DNA of 64,000 nucleotides from Cladopsammia gracilis. Its lineage: Eukaryota; Cnidaria; Anthozoa; Scleractinia; Dendrophylliidae. Numbering within the stretch: the stretch's first letter is position 1; every line of letters starts with the position of its first letter. Shown piece by piece: positions 35,658 through 45,828 of the stretch. Below the pieces are notes generated by a model that saw nothing but the letters and a program-made list of their open reading frames with translations, ran no database searches and was not told the origin of the DNA. The translations under genes were made by a program, and so were the position numbers. The stretch spans positions 364,001 to 428,000 of the forward strand of contig JAJGOT010000285.1 of NCBI GenBank assembly GCA_022457155.1, given 5' to 3'.

Positions 35658-35743
35658 TTTGAAAACAAAGAGTTGAGCCCGTGATACTCGAGGTGGTGAG
35701 GCACTACTTTATGTAAGCAGCGAGAATCTTTGATCAAAAGAAC
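35658..35743. promoter_or_regulatory. Predicted bidirectional promoter FRG1 / SLC46-like
   Basis: Only 86 bp separate the start codons of FRG1 (minus) and the transporter (plus). Both 5' UTRs and a shared core promoter must lie here or overlap the first exons. No TATA box is evident. Divergent promoters of this size are common in animals; shared regulation is inference. Confidence 0.75.
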
Positions 35744-38700
35744 ATGGCGTTGCTCAGCCATCTTCGTAAAATCACAGTGGAGCCAGTATTGTTCTTTTAC
35801 ATGCTGTGCACTTTCATGTCATTCCCACTTGTTCAACAGCTTGCATTCAAAAAGATCTGCCACGAGAAATACGATGACGAAATTTGCAAAAACCTCACAA
35901 AGTCGCAAGAAACCTATGTGCAGCAAACGACCTCGAGATGGATTCTGTACCAGTCCGTTTCATTGACTCTTCCTTCGATCTTCGCATCCCTGATTCTGGG
36001 GTCTTGGTCGGACAAAGTCGGTCGTAAAGTCATCCTCATTTTGCCGTCTGTTGGAAGCGTCTTACTTTACATCAATTACATCATGAACGCTGCGTTTTTT
36101 TCACTGAACGTCAATTTTATCATAATCGGGGTATGCATTTCAGGGTTCTTTGGAGGTTTCGCTACCATCCTACTGGGTGTATTTTCGTACATTTCTGACA
36201 TCACTGACAAATCTCAGCGTACAACGAGAGTGGCTGTTCTAGAATCCATGATATTCATGGGTGGTACAGTCGGAAACTTGGTTGGCGGAGTATTGGTGGA
36301 GCACCAAGGCTTTATGGCAGCATTTGGCCTGTGCTTAGCCCTCAATGTTTTAATAATACTCTACGTCAGTTTTGTCCTTCCGGAGTCTTACTACCCACAG
36401 GAAGATCAAGCAGGAAACTGGGCTTTAGTTGCTGTACACAATCATCTGAAGGCATCATTAGAAGTTCTAACCAAGCATCGTCCTGAACATCAAAGACTGA
36501 ATTTACTGGTGATCATGTTTGGCATTATGTCATTCATTTTAATCAGTGAGTTGTGCTTTTGTCATTACCAGCCCTGCCCAACTCCCTTTCCTCCCCGCTC
36601 CATCGCGCATGATCAGGGTATAAATACCTTAATAAAGGAAATTAACAGCTCAGGAAACAATAGCATCCTTTTTTATTTTTTATTCTATTTTGAAATTTTA
36701 CCTCCTCTCTTGCATTAATTTACTTTATTCAAAATTATTATTTTTTTCTCCAATTTGTGTTAATTTAACTGTAAGAAGGGAACTGCTTGCAATACAGCCT
36801 ACATGTAAGATATGCTATCACTGCATCAATCCTCATTGGATATCATATGATATTGAAAATGTGTTAGAAGGCCAGGTTATTAATTTTCAATACCGGTAGG
36901 TTTAAAATTAATGCGAAAGTTACCAGTGCAGTTAAAATTAAGATTAATTTTATGATTCATTTCTTCACTCTAATTTTGTTCTAACTTATATTTCAGTTTT
37001 TGGTGGTTTTAATGATATCACAGCTCTCTACAGCAAACACAGCCCACGGAACTTCAGTCCATCATTGATTGGTTATTTTTTTGCTGAGGTTTTATTTCTC
37101 AAAGGTGTTGGCGTTGTTTTGGTGATACCGTTGATGGTAAAGATTCTCAAGTGGACAGATCTCACCATTGCAATTGTTGGTGCTATCATAGCCATTGGGT
37201 TTTATGTATTCATTGCTCTTGCATCAACCAAATGGTTGATGTTTGTTGGTAAGTAGTCCAGGACTTTTATGCATTATTTATAGCTGTACCTTTCAATAAC
37301 ACTTATAAAACTCATTGTAAAATTCATTAATTAATAGTTCATAACAGTTATGACAAATCAATAGGTGGTATTTGAGTCACATGTACACCTCTGTAAACCC
37401 CAATACAAATCAACTGAGTTGATGAATTATTAAACAGTAGAATTAACTTTTGATACAGACACCTGCTCAGCTAATTAGTATTCATTAACTTTTCATACAG
37501 ATCTCTACTCATTGCTTCATTTCATAAGTACGATAAAATATTCGCTCCCGATCTGTTTGGGCATTTACAATGGTGAACCGAAGGCCCATACATATCTCCC
37601 GCTCATATTTTATCTAGTACTTAAAGTCTGAAAGTTCTGAACTTGGCAAACAGTAATTGTGTTTTATTCCTGGGGTGGGGTACTCTCATATATACATGTA
37701 AATGGTATGGGCATCTACCACTGTCAAGGGTATGGTTTTCAAGCAGTTTAGTCTGGGATAGAGTGTAGAAATCAGAGAGTTTTGATCTAAAATAGGGTAT
37801 CATTTGCTGGGAAACTGATCAGAGGTTATGAAGATTGAGTTTCTGAAATATAGCGAGTCTGGGATAGTATAGGAATTTTTGGTAACTACTGTAAACCTCT
37901 GAAAATAAGCCCCACCGAAAATAAGCCCCCCAAATTTGTAACAAAAAATTCCTTCCAATAATAAGCCCTGCCCTGAATACAAGCCCATGGGGGTGTTTTA
38001 AGGATTGACCTGAAAATACATTATAAAGGAGTCATGTTCAACTTAGATGTTGCTTTTAATTATCTTCAACACAAAAGAGAATCACCAGTGTTTAAAAGTT
38101 TACTGTCCTTTTCAAATTTCTTGTCTCACTCTTGATCTGTTTTCCTTTTGGCCGTATTTATACAGAGAACTTGCAAGGAAGTTCAATGCCACCGCCTTGA
38201 ACCTACACTCCCTCTGGTGCAAATGGCTCACAAAATTTTAAGACACAAAATGCCACCCAAAAATAGCCCCATTGATTTTTTAACGAATATTTCCAACCAG
38301 AAAAAAGCCCACCCGAATGTAAGCCCACCCAAAAATAAGCCTGACAAAAAGAGACATTGGGCAAATATAAGCCCATGGCTTATTTTCAGAAGTTTACGGT
38401 GTAGTCTAGAATAGGGTACGTGACAAAATGTAGCTGAACATGGTCTGGTATAGGGTAATTAGGGTTTAGAGATTACATCTAAAGTGACTATAGTTATTAT
38501 GAGACAAAATGACAATATACTCTTTCATGATATCATCCTTATTGTTTTCAGGTGGATTAATTGCTGTGGGTGCTGGGATCCCTCCGCCCTGTCTGCGGTC
38601 AATGTTATCAAAACAAGTGGAACCATCTGAGTTGGGTAAGGTTGCAGTTTAGACTCCTTCATCTAGCTATTTGCTGGAAGTACTATAATATTTACTTGAA

Positions 38701-41228
38701 CAAATGCCTTCTCTCATATAGTCTCCTATGAAGCTGTTAATTATTCCGATCCCCCACCAGAGAATTTGGCATGAAACTGTTTTGCAAAGGCTCTGTAACT
38801 GTAAAATAATTGGCTAAAATCTTGAAAGGAATTTGGTTCAGGCTTGAGCAGTCGTTAGTGGGGAGGAGTATTGTGTGATAACACAAATAATGACTGCAGA
38901 GGAGACTACCTCATAAAATCCCCAGGTTTTTTTTTTTTTTTGGGGGGGGGGGGAGGGGGGGAGGAGGGGGAGGGGAGGGTGTTGCTTGGGTTTAAAATGA
39001 TGGGAGGTGCCAGTGAAGGAAAAATTTTAACACCCCCAAATAATGGCCAAAACTAGACCCAAAAAAATCCTGACAGGCCAAAAGTAAACACCCAAAAAGC
39101 TCATTCATCCTTACACCCAAATAATGTCCAGTCAAAGTTGAAATGGCAAAAGCAATTACTGTATTATAAATAAGTATAAAGTGTGTCCAGTGATGATGAG
39201 TGATGAAGATGACGTTGCCAGGAAATAAGATGTCATCATTGGATAAGTGTTGTTGAAAAAGGATGTAGTATAACATTTCTTAATAAGTGATCATTTTAAC
39301 AGGATGTGCATGATTAAATAAATGATTTGATGCTTTTACCTGACCAGAGTCTCGCTTACCTCTCCCCCCCCCCCCCCCCAAAAAAAAATGAAATAAATAA
39401 ACTCAACGTGTTTATATTAAAATTAAGTACCTGTAATGATGAGCCAATAGGCTTGTAGAGAAAGACTTTACAATATTAATTATTTTTAAATATTTAAAAA
39501 CAGAAAATCATTTTTGACTACACCGTATACATGTAAATAAATTTTCTTTTTTTATTATTACTAATAATTTTGTTGTTGTTGCAGGTACAATGTTTGCTCT
39601 TGTTGCATCCTTAGAAGTTCTGGAGACACTTCTCGCTTCTGTTATCTTCAACAGTATTTATGCTGCTACAGTGGATTGGCTGCCAGGCTTTTGCTACTTC
39701 TTAATGTCAGGGATAACTGTTCCTCCCATCCTCTTAATGATGTGAGTTATTTTTATAAGTGTAATGAGTTAGTGTGGAGATATTTTGCAGTACCATCTTG
39801 AAGTCTAACTTGTTGTCAAGTCATGTAGTGGGGTTCTAACTTTTGAGTCTGTGGATAAAATCATATGCTGCGACCATTGACAGTTTGTACTCTTGAGCAC
39901 TTGTTATTAGTTGTACTCTATGATCTGAACAATGTACGGTCGAACCTACTTAACCCTTTAAGCCCTAAGAGTGATCAGAATCAAATTTCTCCTTGTAATA
40001 TCAATGCCTTATCAATAAAAAAGGTCATGAGAATTAAGGACATGATCACACAAGATGAGTTCTCTTGATATCTAAACAATTTCTCTGCACTACTTGTATA
40101 GGAAATGTATAGAGACAAGAAATGAGAATTTAAATTTTGATGTTGGGATTAATAGGTTGATATAGACTCCAAAGGGACCACAGGAACTGTCTGTATTAAC
40201 AGTATGTCTGTATTAAAGGCACACTGTCCTGCCAAAATAGCAAAATTTTGTTAGCTTATTTCCACAATGCCACCAAATACATACCGGTCCTGCCAACTTT
40301 TTCTGAGTGATAGGCGTGAGAATTTTTTCCTGGGAGTGCCAGGATTCCTGATGGCAACCCGACCAAATCCGAAGACATCCTGATCTATTCCGAAGATGTC
40401 CAAAGTTTTCCGAAGATGTTCTGAAGAATTTGGAAGTTTCCATGGACCTCAGACCTCTGTTTAATAACATCCAGCTGAGATCGTGATGTTCAGAACGATA
40501 AAAACCTACAAAGAAGTGCCAAATTTTCATGAACATAACTATATTTTCAATTGGATCTTGTGATAAGTTAAAGCTGATAGCTCAAATCTGTAAATCAGGC
40601 GTGAGAAATTGCTCCATAGGCGTGAGTTGGCGTTAGATTGGAGTTTTGGACTCGCAAGCGTGAGACTTGGCAGGTATACAAATATACAACTTAGTTGGAT
40701 AAAAAGATTCAGTACAGCAAAAGAAAAGTAGTAGTTTGGAGATAAAGTGTAGGACTACAAGGATTGAAGTGGATTACAGTTCATGAAATTTGATTTATTG
40801 ACCACCTGTCAGTAGATCAAACTTGCCATTCTTGTGAAATTTTGACTTTTCTAGCCGTTATTTTGTCCGTTTAGTACATATTGCTTCTTGTGAATGAATA
40901 TATGAAATATGTGAACTGTGGATAAACATGAGTTAAATTTGTGATCCTTGCAGTGTGCTCTCAACTTAAGCAGTTGAAAAAGCAACCTGAAAAAAATTCA
41001 GGCTCTATAATTCCATAAACATTTTGGAATTCAATGCAAACCAAAACTACTTGTTGACTACTTGTTGACTTGACCACTGTTGTTTTTTCATTATTTTGCA
41101 GTTGGTTGTATGTCTTACAAAGACGCAATAATCCCTACATAGCAATGGACACTACTGGCATATCGGCAAACACTGAGAATTCAGTGAATGATGGATCACA
41201 GTACGGGAGCCAAGCCTCAACGGCATAA
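35744..41228 (+). CDS. SLC46-family MFS transporter (PCFT/SLC46A-like), five exons, 473 aa
   Basis: Exons are 35744-36545, 36997-37248, 38552-38635, 39585-39741 and 41102-41228, totalling 1422 nt. All junctions are GT-AG (ATCA|GTGAGT, GTTG|GTAAGT, TTGG|GTAAGG, TGAT|GTGAGT) and keep frame. Residues 86-95 (GSWSDKVGRK) are the MFS motif A loop after transmembrane segment 2. Hydrophobic segments consistent with about 12 helices follow the SLC46 pattern, including an N-terminal membrane segment and an extracellular loop with Cys residues and an NLT sequon. Family members carry folates, haem, or bacterial muropeptides with protons, at the plasma membrane or lysosome; which substrate applies cannot be told. 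The polar C-tail ends ...SQASTA. Confidence 0.92.
37660..38470. repeat. Repeat family R2, copy 2 (SLC46 intron 2), interrupted by a MITE
   Basis: Matches the repeat at 2046-2590 block by block up to 37886, then resumes at 38401 (tagtctagaatagggta ... acatggtctggtatagggta). The intervening 0.5 kb is a younger insertion. Confidence 0.8.
37889..38400. mobile_element. MITE inserted in repeat R2, ~510 bp
   Basis: The left end ctgtaaacctctgaaaataa and right end ttattttcagaagtttacgg are inverted repeats with two mismatches, extending through gcc/ggc. The interior is rich in ataagccc motifs on both sides. A TA lies at each edge (37887-37888 and 38402-38403) but the exact target duplication is unclear. 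Confidence 0.8.
38927..38979. repeat. T-run followed by G-rich tract (SLC46 intron 3)
   Basis: A poly-T run is followed directly by about 38 bases of almost pure G with A interruptions. Four or more G-runs make a G-quadruplex possible on the coding strand. Confidence 0.9.
39364..39388. repeat. C-run followed by A-run (SLC46 intron 3)
   Basis: Sixteen C then nine A. Low-complexity tract with no other feature. Confidence 0.9.
40281..40677. repeat. Dispersed repeat with inverted ends (SLC46 intron 4)
   Basis: Left tcctgccaactttttctgag and right tgagacttggcaggtatac are imperfect inverted ends. The motif ggcgtgag recurs inside (near 40312, 40598, 40619). The minus-strand frame across it (40213-40536) is not a gene. 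Confidence 0.6.
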
Positions 41229-41297
41229 CAACAATAATCCACAATGGCTGCAGTTTGATGCCGATAACCATCATGTATTAATTTTTGGAGGACCAGG

Positions 41298-42217
41298 GGC
41301 CATAATTATTCACGAAATCCAACCTAAGATATACCTTCAGATAAACGGGTAATTTAAGAGAAAATTTAGGAGCTTCCTAAGACATGTCCTAAGTGCTATT
41401 CACGAACAATATCTTATGACCATCCTAAGGTAAGCGTAACTTAGCAGTCTTCTAAGTTTAATGATCGCGGGCAGTTATCGATTAGTAAAAGTAAACCAAT
41501 CAGAGATAGTTTATATGGAGCACTCTTATGAATAATAAGTTATGAAAATTACATGAATGAATATTTTGTATTGTGTAAATTGTTGTAAGTAACCTTTATT
41601 TCATCTTGAATTTAAGATAGCAAAACTAATTTTATCTTCATTTATGGTCAGGAGCGAAAGCAACAAACAAATCCATCATCATTTTAACTTAGGAGATAAC
41701 TGGTATTCATGATTTTTAAGACATGTCTTATTTTTTTTCTCCTAAGCTTACGACCTCCTAAATATTTTTAACTGGTATTCACGAAGACCTCCTAACTTAA
41801 GATATGTCTTAATTTTTCTCCTAAAATTGACCTCCTAATGTATTAAAACATGTCTTGACGGGGGCTACATTCAGTTGTTGATGAGTTTTACATTGATTTT
41901 CAGCGTGATTATTGTGTATCACAAAAGTTACCGATTAGATAAACATTTTAAAGCATTATATTGCTTTCCTAAGAAAAATAAAAATATTTTCTAGTGATGT
42001 CAAACAATTAATGAATTCCATATTTCTTTCTCATTGCAGAGTTATATTTCCGTTTTTCATGAAAATCAGCCCTTGTACAAGAAATATCAAAGTAGACCCT
42101 ATTAAAATGATGATGGATTTGTTTGTTGCTTTCGCTCCTGACCATAAACGAAGATATTATCAGTTTTGCTATCTTAAATTCGAGATGAAATAAAGGTTAT
42201 TTACATGAATACGGCCC
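41298..42217. mobile_element. Foldback element in the SLC46 3' region
   Basis: The ends ggggcc(a)taattattcac and gtaaat... reversed as catgaatacggcccc are inverted. Internally, 41587-41695 (gtaacctttatttcatc ... aacaaacaaatccatcat) is a near-exact inverse of 42095-42204. Flanking parts repeat cctaagacatgtcctaag-like motifs. No coding capacity. It starts within 70 bp of the SLC46 stop, and the first AATAAA after that stop (41977-41982) lies inside it. Confidence 0.75.
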
Positions 42218-42664
42218 CAGGGCTCAAAATTAAAAAAAACAAACTTAAGTCACCTTTTGGTGAATAATAGGAGAAAAATAGTTGCCAGCTGCAAATTTTT
42301 AGTTGCCAATAAAAATGTAAAATCAAATAGACGCCAGTTCAAAAGTTTTGTACCTTAAAATCATTATCTGGCATCTGGTCACAAAAAACCTATTTAACGG
42401 ACTTACGCAAAATAACCATGCGACAAGCTTTAAAACAAGCAAAGTGAATAAGATTTTTCAGCCACAGGCTTTGTAACTAATGCAAGCCAAACACAATCGT
42501 ACATAGATTGCACCTATGAAGGAATCAACATGGAACTTTGATCTTTTGATTTATAATCTAAATCATAAAGAAATCTGGGCGACTGAACCACATTTTTTTT
42601 TTGCCAAGGTGGAAATGCTAGTGGCATTGGTGTCAGACCGTATCAGTTACAATTTCAAGCCCTG
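42218..42664. mobile_element. MITE with 14-bp inverted ends, directly abutting the foldback
   Basis: The left end cagggctcaaaatt and right end aatttcaagccctg are inverted with two mismatches. The CAGGG terminus is hAT-like, but no matching 8-bp duplication was found. Confidence 0.65.
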
Positions 42665-44016
42665 AGGACAGACGTTTGTTGGAACTTGTTAGTTCCATTA
42701 GGGTACCCATTGATCCTAGCACCTGTTGAATGGTTTACCCTGGCTAAAGGTGCTAGTAGTACTGGTTTTGCATAACTTCCCATAGCAAGCGATGAGGTGC
42801 TCATTGGCAACTTTTAAAAGTAATCATGATATGATAATAATATCACGGTTCTTAGTTTTGATGCAAAACAGATAAAATATATAAGTTCTTTGTATTTGAG
42901 GCTTTTGCTCAAAAAATAAAATTTACATAACTTAAAGTTTCTTTTGTGATAACCAGTTTCCATGCCAAAATTAAGTTTATTTCAATTTCAAGGCAAAATA
43001 TGTATTTGCCAGTATTGATTAAGTGAGATGGCCGGATAGGAAAATATTTTGCTTGAGGTCATGGCATACGGACTGAGCAGAGGTCCGTGCATAATGACCA
43101 AAAGCCAAATATTTTTCCATTGAGCTTAACCTAACTTGGGCAATAAGTATTTATCATAATCATGACCAATTTGAAGACAAAACTACTGGAAATTTTAACA
43201 TGTGAGGCCATACGCTTTTGTAGTAGGGCCATTTGGCTTTTTATGGCCCCACTTGCGTAAATATGTATGGCCCTCATACAAGATTTTTATCAATGGTTTT
43301 GCAAAGAAAAGGCTCACAGGGGTCGTACGGGTCATTTGATAAAAGTCCCTTTTTATTGATTTGACATTAAGCAGTCACTGGGAAATCTTGAAAGGTGATG
43401 TGAACATGATTGATTTGCAACTCTGGACTCAGCAGATGTTTTGTTCTCCCAAACTTGCTTAGTGTTTGTAAAGTCACAGTGACTTCAGTGAGTGTGCTAT
43501 TTAACTTGAACCTGTGGAAAGTAATAATAAATGCTTTATTTAAACTGGAAAAATCTTTCAGAATTAAAAAAACACTGGTTTTAACAAGATGTCCAGTCTA
43601 GCTAAATAATATACAAGCAATCATAATGTAATAATGCAATATAGCCACTTTAAATCGTTGAGATAATGTTTATAACAGTGTCCTTAACATGCAATGGGAG
43701 GGATATACATGTGTAGTGAGAGGCATGTTGTATTTAGTCACCTCTGTGATTGCATTCAAAAGTTTAATATAATTTATTGTCTTTACAGACGTGTTAATTA
43801 CCCACGTTGTTCTTGTGTACACACTTTTTAGTGACTTGCACTTATTCCTTCCTCACTATCTTATAATCAAAGGCTCCTATGAGCTTGTGAATAAAAAGCA
43901 AACTTCGGACCTTCCCCTCTCCTCCGCGTTCTGCTCCACTGCCCCCCCCCCCCCCCCCCCCCCGCATCCGCACACCTTATGCACTGGTCAGCGGAATAAC
44001 CAGGAAAAGTTTACAG
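42665..44016. other. Intergenic, nothing recognised
   Basis: AT-rich DNA without a supported exon. The only distinct feature is a 22-bp C homopolymer at 43942-43963 within a C-rich stretch. Confidence 0.5.
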
Positions 44017-44055
44017 CTGATAGATGGTCATGCCCAAATCATACCGTCCATGCAG

Positions 44056-44200
44056 GCCCCGGTTGTTCCAAAGGTGGATAGCGCTATCCACCGGATAAAT
44101 CACTATCCAGCGGATAACACAATGGATTTTGTTAGTACTTATCCAATGGATAGTGATTTATCCGCTGGATAGCGTTATCCACCTTTTGAACAACCGGGGC
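44056..44200. mobile_element. Near-perfect palindromic MITE (145 bp) nested in the previous element
   Basis: gccccggttgttccaaaggt on the left pairs with accttttgaacaaccggggc on the right. The pairing continues through gatagcgctatcca/tggatagcgttatcc and ggataaatcactatcc/ggatagtgatttatcc. A cag trinucleotide sits on both sides, possibly a 3-bp target duplication. Confidence 0.85.
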
Positions 44201-44319
44201 CAGAAGGACGTCGGACACCTTATTGAGACTTATATAACAGTGTAACTGGTTTGCTTTCAGTTGAGGTTAGGGGTACAGTTTATATAGTAAAATTTAGGAC
44301 TAAGCAACCCGAGAAGATA

Positions 44320-44396
44320 GGCGGTACAGTAGTACGGTAGGCTATGTAAGCCTAAGCCTAGCTGAGGTCACAGGTTCAATCCTGAGTGGGGTTTTT
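44320..44396 (+). ncRNA. tRNA-like / Pol III B-box-containing segment
   Basis: Inside the Mutator-like MITE. The stretch ending caggttcaatcctgag holds a good Pol III B-box (ggttcaatcc), with a stem-like caggttcaatcctg and a downstream T run. A convincing A-box and full cloverleaf could not be drawn by eye, so this is probably a tRNA-derived relic. Confidence 0.3.
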
Positions 44397-44622
44397 AGAT
44401 TTTATTTTTTATACAAATTTATTGAAAATAAAATTCTGAGTGTCGACATTACATTATTAAGTCTCAATAAGGTGTCCGACGGCCTTCTGGACGGTATGAT
44501 TTAGGCACAACCCTGATAGATGGAAAGAAGGAGTGATAATTTCCATATTTGCCCCTGTCTGCTATATCTCGTTCAACACTTCGCGTATTCATAAGTTAAA
44601 AAAGAAACAATGCGAGCAGAGA

Positions 44623-45259
44623 CGGGGACTTACCATTGATTCCGGACATCCTCTGAAACAGCTTGAAAATCAGCCTGCTTCATGGACCGTTGGTTTCATT
44701 CCATGGTTTGAAAAAAGTTCATCACATGATCAAAATTCTGTTGACCGCAAATCGACGTCATGATTGGTTATGTTACATAACATTATAGAGCGTTTTCACT
44801 CACGTGACCTTCAGTCCCATAGGACTTAAATGACAAAGGCCATGGCAGCCATGTTGGTGTTCCTAACAAAATAAGTTAATTAAAATTCTTTTGTATGGGA
44901 ACACCAATATGGCGGCCATGACGTCAAGTGAAAACGCTCTATTAAACTTATGATGAATGAATTTTAACTTGCAGTCCTCAAATGTGCTCATATAATACCT
45001 TTCCTAGAAAAACAGTTCTTGCTTTTCAATAACAAGTTACAGAAGGTGAAGTTCAAGAAATATATTACTGTATTTGAAGGCATAATGGTTTTAATCTATT
45101 ATTCACAAGTTCAACGTTTATACCGATCTTGTGGTCGACTTGCGGTTAACAAAAATTTGATAACATGAACTTTTTTCAAACAGTGCAACCAACGGTCCGT
45201 GAAGTGTGCTGATTTTCAAGGCATTTCAAAGGACGTCCGGAATCAATAGTAAAGTCCAG
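44623..45259. mobile_element. Foldback element with ~140-bp arms
   Basis: 44623-44763 (cggggacttaccattgattc ... ttgaccgcaaatcgac) is the inverse of 45122-45259 (gtcgacttgcggttaac ... gaatcaatagtaaagtcc) with scattered mismatches. Its interior carries another palindromic element at 44788-44939. No coding capacity. Confidence 0.8.
44788..44939. mobile_element. 152-bp palindromic MITE with TA target duplication
   Basis: gagcgttttcact.cacgtga and its inverse tca.agtgaaaacgctc form the ends, with TA outside both (44786-44787 and 44940-44941). The inner arms catggcagccatgttggtgtt and aacaccaatatggcggccatg also pair. Confidence 0.8.
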
Positions 45260-45529
45260 ACACACGATGAAACATCACTTGTAACATTGCATGCAACTAA
45301 TACTTGCACCATACATGTGTCCACAAGATCCTGGACGGCCTATAAAGACGTTGCTTAGGTTGCTTAGTCTTTTAATGGAAGATGCAGAGGTGGAGTCTAG
45401 GGAAGAGCTTGCTAGCCTTTTGGTTGATCGGGACGTGCGGCGTGTGAGTGAGACACAGGACCCGTCTCAAATATCGTGTTTGAGTCAACGGATGATGATG
45501 TGTCCACATTTAAAACACTCTGCTTGCAA

Positions 45530-45640
45530 CATTGGTTTAGTGGTGCAAAGAGATATAATTCATTGCCAAAAGAAATGAGATCCTTGGAACCTTTGGGCCC
45601 TTTTCCAAACATGCTCAAAACTTTCATTGTAGGAAATAAT
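45530..45640 (+). pseudogene. Possible LINE C-terminal fragment
   Basis: One frame reads RYNSLPKEMRSLEPLGPFP, resembling the W/YNSLP-type tail of LINE reverse transcriptases. Short and unsupported beyond this similarity. Confidence 0.3.
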
Positions 45641-45828
45641 TTTTATTAGTAATTATTTTAAAATTTAAAATTACTGGTACTGGTAAGTAGTTTAAAACAT
45701 ACATAGCTGATAATGACAGACAAATTGTGACATATAAATCTTCACTTTATTTGTTACCACAAGAGTTTTTAAAACTGTAGAATAACCATTCTAGTTTACT
45801 TAAGTACACTGAGGTCTGCTGTAAGTTC

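Larger units (their letters stand above)
44026..44512. mobile_element. MITE with 9-bp target duplication (Mutator-like), hosting a nested element
   Basis: The element begins ggtcatgcccaaatcatacc and ends ggtatgatttaggcacaacc. It is flanked by a perfect 9-bp direct repeat ctgatagat (44017-44025 and 44513-44521). The arms continue gaagg.cgtcggacacctta and agtctcaataaggtgtccga. The left arm is split by a second palindromic element. A 9-bp duplication is typical of Mutator-like elements; the assignment is inference. Confidence 0.85.

Noticed and set aside
36546..36718. Read-through of SLC46 exon 1 into intron 1 giving a 324-aa frame
   Set aside because: A consensus donor (ATCA|GTGAGT) and an in-frame acceptor at 36997 restore the family sequence; the read-through tail is low-complexity intron.
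38942..38979. G-rich tract as a regulatory element
   Set aside because: A homopolymer-type tract deep in an intron; a G-quadruplex is possible but nothing links it to regulation.
40213..40536. 107-aa minus-strand frame in SLC46 intron 4
   Set aside because: It lies within a dispersed repeat with imperfect inverted ends; no protein family match.
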